A stretch of 64,000 nucleotides of DNA from Harmothoe impar. Taxonomy: Eukaryota > Annelida > Polychaeta > Phyllodocida > Polynoidae. The notes beneath the pieces were generated by a model. The model made no database searches. It was not told the origin of the DNA and saw only the letters and a list, made by a program, of their open reading frames with translations. Shown here one piece after another: positions 21,301-29,385 of the stretch. The position numbers and the translations under genes were made by a program. The stretch's first letter is position 1, and each line of letters starts with the position of its first letter. The stretch is from assembly GCA_947462335.1 (NCBI GenBank), contig OX381706.1:14112784-14176783 (forward strand). The letters run 5' to 3'.

Positions 21301-23268
21301 ACCGTACCGCATCCTTAAGATAATGCACCGATAATATTACACACACTTGCAAAGGAAAATATATCGTTAATATTGAACCAAGTACTTATGAATACAGCTA
21401 TATTTGCTTTTGATATTTTCGCATTATATTATTCATTTTCTCATGAATGTTAAATTGAGTCTTACCGGAGTCGGGTACGTCCCCTCCGGCGAACAGGAAG
21501 AGTTGGTTGCCGAGACCCCAAGTGGTCTTGCAGCCCGACATGCAGGCATCGTCCGGCACATACTGAAATAAATAAACAACTACTGTGTCACTGTTTGAGG
21601 AAAAGTTATGGGAAAAAATGGACCCCTTGAAAGGGGGGAAACTTCTCAAGAAGGAGGGGGGCAAAAAATATGTCAGCCCTTTTTTATAGAAAAAAAAAAC
21701 AACCAGCGTTTTACTACAGCTAAAAGGGGTCCACTTTCTTAGTCTGATCCAATCTCTACCCAAGAGTTACTCTCAGTTTGGGGCTGCAGCTCGGAAACAG
21801 AGGGTATCGCTGTTATTTGTTAGGAGTGGTATAGCCCATTGCCTGGTAGAGATGGAGTGGGGACAATTTGACACCCCCGCGCGAAATTCCACCAACCCCA
21901 CCATGTTCTCAAACAATGACCATTTTCTTAGTCTGATCCAATCTCTACCCAAGAGTTACTCTCAGTTTGGGGCTGCAGCTCGGAGACAGAGGGTATCGCT
22001 GTTATTTGTTAGGAGTGGTATAGCCCATTGCCTGGTAGAGAGGGTTCACAGATCAGGCTTGGTCACCTTGTCGAGTAGTCAATTTAGAATTGACTACTAG
22101 TATACTAAGGGAGTGCTAATTTTTTAACAACAGGGAGGGGGGCGGTGAGATTTCGCGCGGAGCGGGGGAAATTTTTCACCCCCCCCTAGAGGGGTCGACA
22201 TTTTTTACCCCCCCCCCCCCCGGCAGGGGCCGAAAATTGCGCGCGTTCGCGCCCCTTTGTAGCATAGTAACGCGCTGGCTTTTTCCCTCAAGAGGGGTCT
22301 AAATTTTTTACCCCCCCGGTCAAGGGGTCCAAATTTTTTACCTCCCCCCCTGTTGTTAAAAAATGACCACTCCCTAATACTTATGCACAGCCGACCATGG
22401 GCCCTTCTCAGGCTTCTGTAGTCAGTGGGGATTCTACTATGTCCCATGTCTAGTGTGTACAGAGGGTTTGTCTGATAATCCACTGGTAGATCTACACTAT
22501 ATATAACATCTATTACACTAACAGGCACATAAGTAAGTTGACATGAAAAGCATTGCCTTAGTGCCTAGACTAGAGATAACCATGGGACCTCCATTGGCCC
22601 TGTAAACATTTTTCTGCAATGAGGACCTCTACTAGACTAGAGTAGAGGCTCTAGTCTAGTTTACTCCCAATTGAAACATGGGAATCACTCACCAGTCAAG
22701 TATGGTAATAGCTTCTTGTTGTTAGAAGCTACCATCGACATTAGGCCTAGTGACATGCTACAGTTAACAGTAGTCTCAAGACAGTAGACTGTAGTATTAG
22801 TAGTCAGTAGACAGTAGCCTGAGTAGGGTTAAAAATATATTGACACCAGTCAACCCCCCTCCTTTTCAATTCCAGACCCTTCTAGTTCTAGAGATACGGG
22901 TCATACGGGTCTCTCCCTGCGCATCACTTGATTTCAATATGGTATGGATATCACAGGTTATTTCTTCAAATGATCAAAATATTAATATATAGCCTATTAC
23001 AGGGCTACCCGGTCAATGCAGTGCTGAACCTAAATTACAAATACCGGCCGGCACAATCGTGACAGTGTGAGCGATAATAGATGACCTTGTGTGTTAACGC
23101 GGTAATTATGTTGTTAAAGATATAAACAGCACAATAATATACTATATTTTGAAGCACTATTACTCCATCTTATCCTAGAATGATAATTTGCTGATGATCA
23201 TCATCAATTTACAGTAGAAACATGTATTTACTCACCGTAGTTCGAATTTCTTCACGTCCTGCCGCCAT
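3396..23268 (-). CDS. NUP85: NUP85, Y-complex nucleoporin, complete 22-exon gene
   Basis: Structural nucleoporin of the Y (Nup107-160) complex of the nuclear pore scaffold. Coding exons in gene order: 23236-23268, 21466-21562, 20902-21006, 20697-20757, 20052-20122, 19264-19383, 18551-18672, 18044-18169, 17102-17224, 16579-16684, 13827-13956, 12387-12464, 12002-12067, 11234-11284, 10781-10881, 8240-8325, 7421-7452, 6211-6311, 5528-5627, 4358-4409, 3795-3917, 3396-3491. They sum to 1980 nt, 659 residues plus stop (human 656). All junctions are GT-AG and all phases join without a break. Diagnostic stretches: [86 protein letters not shown] and a C-terminus [14 protein letters not shown], each aligning with the alpha-helical (ACE1-type) body of NUP85. 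The ATG begins [11 protein letters not shown]. Exon 17 is only 32 nt. Introns hold many MITEs and three donor-spanning minisatellites. Confidence 0.96.
4200..4350. mobile_element. MITE, 'ggacggcatg' palindromic family
   Basis: Partial copy with the family core (gatgcttgaatgcagca-tggcgag ... attcatgcatcatgacgacca) and the terminal cttacagggttaa. It ends two bases before the GTGAGT donor of NUP85 exon 20. Confidence 0.7.
4461..4829. mobile_element. MITE, 'aggccacttaaaa-atcagcttt' family
   Basis: Terminal inverted repeats: aggccacttaaaatcaatta at the left and its complement ending taagtggcct at the right, continuing inward through tcagctttgcg. TA flanks are possible. The interior is a gcgggagggcg-type purine/T-rich tract. 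Related copies: 7492-7932 and 20297-20553. Confidence 0.75.
5119..5256. repeat. Large near-perfect hairpin in a NUP85 intron
   Basis: Arms beginning ggtttctccacgagtgggac and ending gtcccacgagtggagaaacc pair over about 34 bp, differing only at the ga/tc step, around a 19-base loop. Weaker pairing (tctgaac / gttcaga) extends it outward. Further tttctccac pieces at 5381-5445 suggest remains of a larger element. Confidence 0.7.
5920..5975. mobile_element. Fragment of the 'ggacggcatg' family
   Basis: Short remnant with aaaggcatgatgcatta and taccgtcctcaacgggtta, the typical end of the family. Confidence 0.5.
6399..6929. mobile_element. Element with iterated ggtcaaagacg inverted repeats
   Basis: Left end 6399-6497 (ggctcagtctcatgag, then four iterations of cgtctttgaccggtggc). 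An inverted copy at 6645-6722 and a second inverted copy at 6848-6929 end in the complement, ctcatgagactgagcc. The 16-bp unit is repeated inside each terminus. The left inner sequence (gtatgtgattaaaatgaaga) recurs inverted before the third terminus, so 6399-6497 pairs best with 6800-6929. Confidence 0.75.
6930..7228. mobile_element. MITE, 'ggacggcatg' palindromic family
   Basis: Starts ttaaccctttaagggcag and contains two sub-hairpins with gcgagt-actcgcc centres (about 6968-7020 and 7055-7110), then a third diverged lobe to 7228. It directly abuts the ggtcaaagacg element. Confidence 0.7.
7492..7932. mobile_element. MITE, 'aggccacttaaaa-atcagcttt' family
   Basis: Ends agaccgcttaaaaaagattt and aatcttttttaagtggcct form long inverted repeats that continue through tcagctttacagacact. 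It lies 39 bases from NUP85 exon 17, on the acceptor side. Confidence 0.75.
8430..8790. repeat. Dispersed repeat with internal gcaggtgtgtgtggga minisatellite
   Basis: Shares with 57805-58150 the order: attgaacgtgtga, gatgactcaggg, cacatgtatgttattc-atttcag, a short gcaggtgtgtg minisatellite, then aaaaagcgagt-gatc. The two copies differ mainly in the number and type of minisatellite units. Class unknown. Confidence 0.65.
9350..9660. repeat. Degraded MITE-like segment with C-tract
   Basis: Runs from ggggagtgtccga to atggtcactcccc with a C-tract at 9610-9622; the ends resemble the agggagtggtcatt family but are diverged. No other structure is clear. Confidence 0.35.
9840..9878 (-). pseudogene. 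Duplicated end of NUP85 exon 15 with donor
   Basis: This 39-base piece repeats the last part of exon 15 (true exon 10781-10881) including the CAGG/GTAGGT junction, with one 2-base deletion. It sits at the far end of the 63-bp array and has no acceptor, so it is a fragment and not an exon. Confidence 0.8.
9879..10780 (-). repeat. 63-bp minisatellite carrying copies of the exon 15 splice donor
   Basis: About 15 units of 62-65 bp. In gene sense each unit contains CGACCAGG/GTAGGT, the last 8 exon bases plus donor, followed by agatcctataggg and catgtgg. The array starts at the real donor of exon 15 and ends at a duplicated exon fragment. Reading on past the true donor meets a TAG after two codons. 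Confidence 0.9.
11505..12001 (-). repeat. 23-bp minisatellite made of the exon 13 end plus donor
   Basis: About 22 units. In gene sense each is GTAAGA followed by CTCATGTCCCACCACAG, the exact last 17 bases of exon 13, so every unit restores the junction CACCACAG/GTAAGA. A few units have an A/G change and one has a 4-base insertion near 11950. Reading past the true donor gives AGG TAA, an immediate stop. The neighbouring exons join in phase only with the first donor. Confidence 0.93.
12612..12744. repeat. Long hairpin with 60-bp arms
   Basis: Left arm cactctccatctttggcaaa onward to gcatgtgc; right arm from gcacatgcgcgatgt to its complement ttgccaaagatggagagtg. The loop is almost absent and only a few bases mismatch. 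It lies in the NUP85 intron between exons 11 and 12. Origin unknown. Confidence 0.85.
12945..13090. mobile_element. Partial 'ggacggcatg' family copy
   Basis: Contains catgatgcatgaatgcagcc and tgcattcaaacatcatgctg flanking a degraded centre. The outer ends are lost. Confidence 0.6.
13335..13560. mobile_element. MITE, 'cgcgtataagcc' family, complete
   Basis: Inverted ends taccgtaaattctcgcgta and tacgcgagaatttacggta, 226 bp, with sub-repeats aagccgcaccc inside. The family resembles widespread animal repeats of the form 'ccg-tataagccgcacc'. Other copies are listed separately. Confidence 0.85.
14185..14215 (+). repeat. Long G homopolymer
   Basis: Run of roughly 27 G in a NUP85 intron. It is the longest of many G/C tracts in the window and may form G-quadruplexes. 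Its length is likely uncertain in the assembly. Confidence 0.85.
14272..14523. mobile_element. MITE, 'agggagtggtcatttttta' family, complete
   Basis: Ends agggagtggtcatttttta and taaaaaatgaccactccct are perfect inverted repeats, continuing into acaacaggggg. The interior is made of tttttggtccccc-type blocks. Related copies: 22108-22375, 53212-53538 and 53623-53908. Confidence 0.88.
14974..15187. mobile_element. MITE, 'cgcgtataagcc' family
   Basis: Ends taccgtaaaaccttgcgtat and the complement ending ggttttacggta, with internal aagccgcaccc and the ctgagtctgactcgcgtat core shared with 13335-13560. Confidence 0.82.
15275..15427. mobile_element. MITE fragment, 'gctccttataac' family
   Basis: About 80% similar by eye to 2755-2921, ending in acgagatttcactgta. 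It lies directly against the 33-bp array. Confidence 0.5.
15428..16578 (-). repeat. 33-bp minisatellite made of the exon 10 end plus donor
   Basis: About 34 units. In gene sense the unit is GTAAACCGGCTTTAATGTT followed by CCCCTCCGTCAAAG, and the real exon 10 ends CCCCTCCGTTAAAG/GTAAAC, so nearly every unit recreates the junction. Most units are 33 bp (11 codons) and open in the gene frame (repeat [11 protein letters not shown]). Some are 35 bp with GTAAATACC and shift the frame. The first downstream donor copy is mutated; the next, at 16512, is intact. Long ORFs on both strands are by-products of the 33-bp period. Confidence 0.93.
16890..17060. repeat. Fragment of the 'aggttacccgacc' family
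   Basis: Contains ggtatcccgaccgatcctattttttttggcc, resembling the MITEs at 57457-57772 and 61393-61657, but without clear ends. Confidence 0.35.
17430..17667. mobile_element. MITE, 'ggcggtgatccactgcc' family
   Basis: Ends ggcggtgatccactgccacg and the complement ctcgcggcagtggatcacc. The internal gatccactg...cagtggatc is repeated. A sister copy is at 40052-40302. Confidence 0.82.
18722..18996. mobile_element. Two adjacent 'cgcgtataagcc' family copies
   Basis: 18722-18834 is a short copy (taccataaaaccatg...cggttttatggta). 18880-18996 is a partial copy with aagccacaccctgactttg and the end cgtgaaaatttacga. Both lie upstream of exon 7. Confidence 0.6.
20297..20553. mobile_element. MITE, 'aggccacttaaaa-atcagcttt' family
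   Basis: Right end gcaaagctgatactttttttaagtggcct; the left end aggccactcaaa is diverged. The interior gtgcgggagggcgcc matches 4461-4829. Confidence 0.65.
21600..22042. repeat. Tandem duplication around a G/C-rich MITE remnant
   Basis: About 110 bp (tctgatccaatctctaccca ... gcccattgcctggtagaga) occurs at 21742-21851 and again at 21935-22042 with very few differences. The spacer, 21852-21934, ends caatgaccattttcttag, like the agggagtggtcatt family. The period is about 193 bp. Confidence 0.8.
22108..22375. mobile_element. MITE, 'agggagtggtcatttttta' family
   Basis: Ends agggagtgctaattttttaa and ttaaaaaatgaccactccct. The interior has gcgcggagcgg and ccccc-aattttttaccccc blocks as in 14272-14523. 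Confidence 0.85.
22376..23235. other. Rest of NUP85 intron 1
   Basis: No gene or clear mobile element is seen. Around 22620-22810 there are short repeated ctagactagag and agtagactgtag motifs. It ends at the GTGAGT donor of exon 1. Confidence 0.4.
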
Positions 23269-23274
23269 TTTTAT
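23255..23274 (-). promoter_or_regulatory. YY1-like motif over the NUP85 start codon
   Basis: On the minus strand the start context reads AAAATGGCGGCAGG, matching the AANATGGCGGC consensus of YY1. YY1 sites overlapping the initiation codon are common in housekeeping genes. It may also just reflect Met-Ala-Ala coding. Confidence 0.35.
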
Positions 23275-23785
23275 TCCGTGTGGGAGGGTGTATTATTTCT
23301 ATGATCGGTTGGGTACCTTCTCGAATTTTTCCAATTGTTCTCTCTTTTAGTCATCAGTTTGATGCATTTTCCTTGATGATATAAAAGCTATATGTCTATA
23401 TAATGAACATCTTATGATAATTTATCTTCATTTATGAGAAATAGACGAAGAAATATCCCTCAAATTTTGCAAATTTTACAAGTAATGCTCCCTTTATTAG
23501 TACACGCAATTTCTGAGCCTCCTTCAAGGGAGAGCGCTAGTCACGTGACAAACAACATGGTGGTTCAGCATGAATCCATGCGCTGAATCCACATGTAAAC
23601 AATTTTGAGTGAAAATGACAACTATAAGGATAAGAACGCGCCGTTTTCTTCATTTGTAGTGTGAGATCATGTAGGTGTATGGCAAGCCGCCTGTTGTTCA
23701 TAAGGCATCTGCCGCAGGCTGTTCTGTGCAGTCTGTGTGACGAGTTGCCGCTTGCCTAGTAAGGCTAGTTTACCGCAGCACGCAA
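23269..23785 (-). promoter_or_regulatory. NUP85 upstream/promoter region
   Basis: Non-repetitive sequence between the NUP85 ATG and the LINE. It includes a perfect palindrome gtcacgtgac at 23540-23549 (E-box/USF- or TFE-like), about 270 bp upstream of the ATG. The first untranslated bases and the transcription start cannot be fixed from sequence. The intact spacer is about 0.5 kb because a LINE sits directly upstream. Confidence 0.4.
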
Positions 23786-26700
23786 TACCAATTCAATTCA
23801 ATTTGTTTATTCACATCCTCATGAGAGGTAAAGGAAAGAAAATAAGAGAGAAAATCAGATTCAGCCGATAGTTACAATGGCATCACTGGTGTACAAAGTT
23901 ATGGTACAAAGTTATGAGGTTTACAATAGTCAATACACTCTATGTTCTGCATAGATCTACATGATAGGCACTAATAGTCTGCAAACTCTATATATGACTA
24001 GGTAACATTAATGGAACAGGCAAGTTATTAGCTATATAACATTCCATCTTTTGATCAGGTAGTATAGGCCAGGTATATCTGGCAGCACCAATAAATATAT
24101 AGAGATTCTCTGTCTTTTCAGCACCATTGAGCACCAGGTTGACTAGTAAGGGTGCAAAGACAGTGTGATACAATGAAAACAAAGAGATAATAATTGAGAG
24201 ATAATAGCACCACTCTTATTAATTAATTAACCAGGATTGGCAGAGCTTTAATTTTAATTTTAATTTAGTGCAGTCTTCTTATGCTTAGATCTTTTAATCT
24301 TAGACCTATCCTTTTTCGCAAGTGGTATCCTTTTTGTGGGTTTAAACTTTTCCATAATTGTAGCACAAAATTTTGATAGGTTACTTAGGACAATGGGGTC
24401 TTTGTTATTAAAGAGATTTGCCATGGTTACAGTGCTTGGGCGGGACGGTATATTGTTGGCGAGGAGGATTGATCGGTCGTGATCGAAGGCGCTGCAGTGA
24501 AAGATGTAATGAAATTCATCTCCTATGTCACCACTGTTACATAAAGGGCACTTTCTCTCCGAATGCTCAACTCTGGTATACCTTCCCGTTACAATTGGGA
24601 GACTGTGGTTCCCGCACCTAAATCTGCTCAGGTATGTTCTATTTTTGGCATTAAGATTGACTATATATGTGTCAAGGTTTAGCTCATTTTTAAAGATTCT
24701 GTAGTTATAACAGTGGCCAGAATCCCTAACAGTGCTGTGCCAATCCTGGTGTTCTATGTCTGTGAGCCTTCTTTTCACAGTGGCTTTTATGAGGCTGTGT
24801 GAAGTAGTTATAGCCTCGTCACCAAAGATATTGCCAAGCCCACTTTGGTTAAGACTATCCTGTACATGTGTCAGCCACTGTGACTGAAAGCCATCATTCC
24901 TTTGTCTTTCCTGCACAATTTTATATATGATGTGGGATATTTTACTTGTTTTCCCAGCAACAATTCTATGCCAGAAACTGATCATCCTTTGTTTGACAAT
25001 ACAGCTTAACTTAAGTCGTCCCAGTTCTCCCAATGCCATGCAATTTGCTGTGCGTGCATTCAGCTTTAGGACAAATTTACAGAAATAGCTCTGGACTCTT
25101 TCAATTTCACGCAAGTCTGAAAAACCCCATACCTCGCAACCGTATAGTAATATTGGTACAATACATGCATCAAAAAGATGGCATTGGATATCGACTGGGA
25201 GTTGTAGTTTTCGAGCCTTTGACAATAAGCTAAACAGGGCTCTTTTCGCTTGTGTGACCTGTTTTCTCATGGCTTGGGTAAACTTACCATTATAATTGAA
25301 CTCTATTCCCAGATATGTATAATTGTGTTGCACTTCCAATGGTTCGCCCTGGTACAGTAACTTTGGTAGCTTCTTTACCTTACCACGTGAGAATATTACT
25401 ACCTTAGTTTTCGAGGTATTTACGGTAAGCTTCCAGTCATGGCAGTACTGCTCCAAAACATGCAGCATGTTCTGTAGGTCTTCAGAAGACTCGCTAAGTA
25501 GAATTGTATCATCAGCATACAGTAAGATATACAACTTTAGAAGTACTTGAGATTCAGGGTCAGTGCCCAGCGAGCTAAGACCTTCACAATGGTTTTCGAA
25601 ATGACTTTCTAGGTCATTCAAGTATATGGCAAAAAGCAGTGGCGAGAGGTTCTCACCTTGCCTCACCCCTACGTTGCAACTAAAATATTCTGACAGGCAA
25701 GTGTCAACACGTACACAAGACTTTGCTGTCTGATACATACTTTTTATAACATTCAACACCTTACCATCGACATTAGACTTGAGCAGTTTTACCCACAATG
25801 AGGACCTATCCACAGTGTCAAATGCCTTTTTGTAGTCTACAAAGGCACAGTATAGTCTCTTTTTCTGAGAGAGGAATAGTTCAATAATACAGTGTAGGTT
25901 AAAAATATGATCAAGTGTGGAATAACCTTCCCTAAATCCTGCTTGTTCTTCTCCCATTAGATTGTTATATTCTAAATAGGTACCTAGCCGTATGTTTAAT
26001 ATCATTGTGAACAATTTCCCCATACAGCTAAGTAGGGTTATACCTCTATAATTGTCTGGGCTATTAATATCACCTTTATTCTTATATATTGGTACTATAA
26101 CACCAACTGACCAGCTTTCTGGGACAATACCTGTATCTAGCACAAGGTTAAAGTATGCACTGATGATAGCTAAGAGGTCAGAAGGACTGTTTTTTATGAA
26201 CTCATTGATGATGGAGTCGTTTCCTCCAGCCTTGCCATTTTTCAGCTTTTTAACCACTTCCTCAATTTCAGTGACTGTTATTGGTTGGTTAAAAGGCAGG
26301 TCACTGGTATCATGTGTTGGAGTACCCTGGTCGGGGCATAGATTCCCTTGGTCAGCGCCTACATGCTCAGGGGACATGTTCGGAACAGTATTCAGATTTT
26401 CAAAATGGGACCTGAAGGAGTCCAGGGAAATCTGGCCAGTTTTACTTGTGGTCCCATGTGCATTGTTCAAGATTTTCCAGTAGTCTTTAGGATTTGTACT
26501 TTTTAAGTTACGTAAATTCTCATTTAGTTTCTTGTTATAGTCCAGCAACGCTGACTTTATGGTAGCCTTATATGCCTTACTGGATATTTTCAATAGTAAC
26601 CTGTCTGACTCACTCTGACTTCTCACAAATCTGTTCTTAGCACTGAATACCTCTTTCCGAGCATGTTCACACCTGTCGCTGAACCAAGGTTTTCTAGGGG

Positions 26701-27710
26701 TCATACGTTTTCTGAAGTTATTTGTGCCTTCCTTGGCATTGCGGTGCACAGGCTTAATAACACCAGCATGTTTACCACATTCAGTGTATACCTCCGTGAA
26801 CAAATTTGATATATGGTCTATGTCCTTTTGTGCTACGCCAGTACCACGACCCCGAGTATTGGTGATTAGTGTTTTAATCTTCTCAATATCACAGGAGTTA
26901 AAGGCCTCTTTAAATTTAGATGTCTTACCGTTATCCCAATGAACTCTGGTAAGTGGTACCTGCGTGTCAGAGAGTTCCAAATAAGACTGATTTTCAATCA
27001 CCTCGGTAGATACAGCTGTAGTGGACAATTCCAATATGATAGGTGAATGTACATCCGACAGGCAGGAATCAAATGTGTCAACATGAAAACTATTAATTAA
27101 GGGAAACAGTGAAGCAGATGCAATGGCATAATCTATAATGCTGGTCCCTTTACATGTGAATTCAGATGACTTTTTCCCAAATCTACCATTAGCAATTAGG
27201 ATGCCTGCACTTATACAGAGTTCAATTAGTTTCTTCCCATTTGAGTCCAACTTCTTGTCAGTGTACACCCTATTCACTTCTATACCAAGTTTTCTTATCG
27301 TAGACTCGTCTAAGAAAAGTTCATCTGTCACATCTTCTAAACCTGTTGCATATGCCACATGCTCACATGACTCTATAAAGTCTTGTTTATTTCCGGTCCT
27401 TGCATTAAAGTCCCCTATGAGGCAGATCTCACTGTCCGGGTAGAGGCTTTGCACATGGATTAGGTCAGTCTGTATGTTTTCAAACTCGTTACCTGTACTA
27501 TAGGGTGAATCACATGGAGGTATATAGACTGTACCCAGTATCAGGCTGTAACCTATGATTAGGGGATCTAATTGCAACCACTGCACGTACTCGTTTTCAC
27601 TAGGTGTAAGAGCTTTCACATATTTTGTTAAAAAAACAAACAAGCTATGTCACAGTATGTGGCAGATGCTTTGCAACAAGTTCCGCCAGTTTAATAGGCC
27701 CTAAATAATG
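23786..27710 (-). mobile_element. Non-LTR retrotransposon (LINE), 5'-truncated
   Basis: Minus-strand element. The 3' end is a short A/T-rich tail with repeated attga units (gene sense ttgaattgaattgg) around 23790-23810. A roughly 450-base 3' UTR precedes the ORF end. The ORF lacks the first part of the endonuclease domain, and homology is lost near 27700, so the copy is truncated at the 5' end as usual for LINEs. It lies 0.5 kb upstream of NUP85. Target-site duplications could not be identified by eye. Confidence 0.85.
24260..27643 (-). CDS. LINE ORF2: AP endonuclease and reverse transcriptase
   Basis: Open frame of 1127 codons. Residues 1 to about 210 are the C-terminal two thirds of an exonuclease-endonuclease-phosphatase domain (IGDFNARTG at 76-84, then LSDVHSPIIL, a variant of the SDH motif). 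The reverse transcriptase follows with NYRGITLLS, AGFREGYSTLDHIF, FVDYKKAFDTVDR (motif A), GVRQGENLSPLLFAIYLNDL (motif B), LLYADDTILLSES (catalytic YADD) and NTSKTKVVIF. The C-terminus has a CPLCNSGDIGDEFHYIFHC zinc-knuckle-like motif and a basic tail; no RNase H was noticed. The motif style (GVRQGE-LSP, CAFVDYKKAFD) is common in marine invertebrate LINEs; I do not assign a clade. The first residues are not the real start: a T7 run just upstream (near 27624) and an in-frame TGA break the frame, and CDIACLF-like coding continues in another frame. Confidence 0.92.
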   Translation of the reverse strand: MFVFLTKYVKALTPSENEYVQWLQLDPLIIGYSLILGTVYIPPCDSPYSTGNEFENIQTDLIHVQSLYPDSEICLIGDFNARTGNKQDFIESCEHVAYATGLEDVTDELFLDESTIRKLGIEVNRVYTDKKLDSNGKKLIELCISAGILIANGRFGKKSSEFTCKGTSIIDYAIASASLFPLINSFHVDTFDSCLSDVHSPIILELSTTAVSTEVIENQSYLELSDTQVPLTRVHWDNGKTSKFKEAFNSCDIEKIKTLITNTRGRGTGVAQKDIDHISNLFTEVYTECGKHAGVIKPVHRNAKEGTNNFRKRMTPRKPWFSDRCEHARKEVFSAKNRFVRSQSESDRLLLKISSKAYKATIKSALLDYNKKLNENLRNLKSTNPKDYWKILNNAHGTTSKTGQISLDSFRSHFENLNTVPNMSPEHVGADQGNLCPDQGTPTHDTSDLPFNQPITVTEIEEVVKKLKNGKAGGNDSIINEFIKNSPSDLLAIISAYFNLVLDTGIVPESWSVGVIVPIYKNKGDINSPDNYRGITLLSCMGKLFTMILNIRLGTYLEYNNLMGEEQAGFREGYSTLDHIFNLHCIIELFLSQKKRLYCAFVDYKKAFDTVDRSSLWVKLLKSNVDGKVLNVIKSMYQTAKSCVRVDTCLSEYFSCNVGVRQGENLSPLLFAIYLNDLESHFENHCEGLSSLGTDPESQVLLKLYILLYADDTILLSESSEDLQNMLHVLEQYCHDWKLTVNTSKTKVVIFSRGKVKKLPKLLYQGEPLEVQHNYTYLGIEFNYNGKFTQAMRKQVTQAKRALFSLLSKARKLQLPVDIQCHLFDACIVPILLYGCEVWGFSDLREIERVQSYFCKFVLKLNARTANCMALGELGRLKLSCIVKQRMISFWHRIVAGKTSKISHIIYKIVQERQRNDGFQSQWLTHVQDSLNQSGLGNIFGDEAITTSHSLIKATVKRRLTDIEHQDWHSTVRDSGHCYNYRIFKNELNLDTYIVNLNAKNRTYLSRFRCGNHSLPIVTGRYTRVEHSERKCPLCNSGDIGDEFHYIFHCSAFDHDRSILLANNIPSRPSTVTMANLFNNKDPIVLSNLSKFCATIMEKFKPTKRIPLAKKDRSKIKRSKHKKTALN

Positions 27711-27796
27711 TTAACTAATGGCTGTAGCGAGTTGTTTATTGCGGTCGTTGGCATAGTCTATTCATTCAATAATTGTAAGTAAAATCACCATTATTA

Positions 27797-27935
27797 GGGG
27801 TCGTCCATAAATGATGTCACGCCTTAGGCTTAGGGGGAGAGGGGGGTCAGAATTTTGTGACAAAACGTGACAAGGGGGGGAGGGGGGGTTGGCAAGTGCA
27901 TGATGTCACGTTTTCAAAAAAAAGTTTTTATGTGA
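27797..27935. mobile_element. Terminus of 'ggggccgtccataaa-atgtcacg' family
   Basis: Begins aggggtcgtccataaatgatgtcacg and continues through g-rich tracts and aaacgtgacaaggggg. An inverted relative lies at 33285-33405. Confidence 0.6.
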
Positions 27936-28159
27936 TACAGCTAAACCAGTGTAACCCCAGAAGTCAGTCTCTGGGTCATTACAACTTATATATTGAATAG
28001 GCCTACGTGTAGCTTACACCTTCTCGTTTCTCCTCTAGAGTTGAGGATTATGTTGGGGTTTTCTCTATGAAAGGCAAGATGAAGTACATTTTATGTTAAG
28101 AGCAGAAAAATGCTTTTCAAAAGGGGCAGTTATTTAAGGTCCTGTTTTAGCAATTGGCA

Positions 28160-29150
28160 TTTTGGCAGGGGCCCTCCTGACGATGGGCCATAAGACAAAA
28201 GGCCCCCATGACCCTAAGCCCTCTGGACAATAGGCATTGCCCTTTACCTTCGAGCATAAACCATACTGACGTCCAAGCATACACCATACTAACGTCCGAG
28301 CATAGGCCATACTAACGTCTGAGTATACAGCAAACTAACGCCTGAGTATATGTGTATGAGTGGACGTTGTATATATACATGCATCATCGGACGTACTAAA
28401 GGTGTATGATCAGACATTTGAAGGTGAGGCTCCACTAACCGATTTTATCCTCAAATCAGTGCTATTCTCACAAATCAGGCTCAAACCAAAGAACCAAATA
28501 CCTGTACACCTTAGATTGGGAGGTTCTCCAGACCCTGCCATAGGTTTATGTTTACAAATATATTTTTGTTTATAAATACTCCATACTCAAGTGGAAAATA
28601 GAATTGCCAAGGCTATGTAAACATGAAATATACCCCGATTTTGGTCCAGATTTTGCATCTGAGGCCGATTTAGTCTCCCGATCTCATATCAAACCTGTTT
28701 GATTTTTGATAGCCTGATCTGCATGCGGATTTATGAACAAATTATACAGGAAATGAATGGCTTAATCGGCCATACAGATTTCTGTAAGCCTTTGCTTGTG
28801 CCTGAGCAAACTGTATAGACCTGTATGATCTGATTGTGAGAATTGCCCAAAATATCGGCTAGTGGAGTCCCAGCTATATGGATGAATGATTGGACATTAT
28901 ATGGATGCATCATCGGACGTTAGAGGGGTGCATGATTGGACGTTATATGCATGCATCATCGGACATTGCATGATTGGACGTTATATGGCGGTGCATGGTC
29001 AGACATTAGTATCATGTCCCACGGTCAGGGGGGCTATAATCAGGGTGCCATTGGTCATTGTGCTTTTCATCCCCAGGGCTATTAGACATGGGGCTGATTG
29101 TTCTCAGGGCCAATTGTCATAGGGCCTATTGTCCACAGGGCTCCTGATCC
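28160..29150. repeat. Nested inverted-repeat block, about 1 kb
   Basis: Outer ends: gcaggggccctcctgacgat with gggccataagac and ggacaataggc at the left, and the complementary order (gggcctattgtccacagggctcctgatcc) at the right. Inside these, arrays of cgtccgagcata-cata (28250-28400) face ggacgttatatg-gcat units (28870-29000). Innermost is an inverted pair gaggctccactaaccgattt / atatcggctagtggagtcc spanning about 28427-28877. Confidence 0.65.
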
Positions 29151-29167
29151 GTTTACGATTATGACTA

Positions 29168-29385
29168 CCATAAATTTCCGTGCATAGCCCGCATCTCACA
29201 TACAACCCGCACCAAGACTTTGGGAGAACCCCATATCCCACACCAGGGGTCTAAAAATTGCAATTTTAGTACTGTACTATACTACCAAAACCCCTCATAT
29301 TATACCCACTCCTAGATTTTGATCATTTTGTATAACCCACACTGGGGGTTTGGTCCGCATATAACCCACAGGTCATGGTACTGTA
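29168..29385. mobile_element. Diverged 'cgcgtataagcc' family copy
   Basis: Starts taccataaatttccgtgca and has the family layout with cccgcacc in place of gccgcacc, and the core ttttagtactgtactatactacc-aaaacc. Confidence 0.6.

Noticed and set aside
24418..27443. Plus-strand ORFs opposite the LINE
   Set aside because: Antisense shadows of the reverse transcriptase frame.
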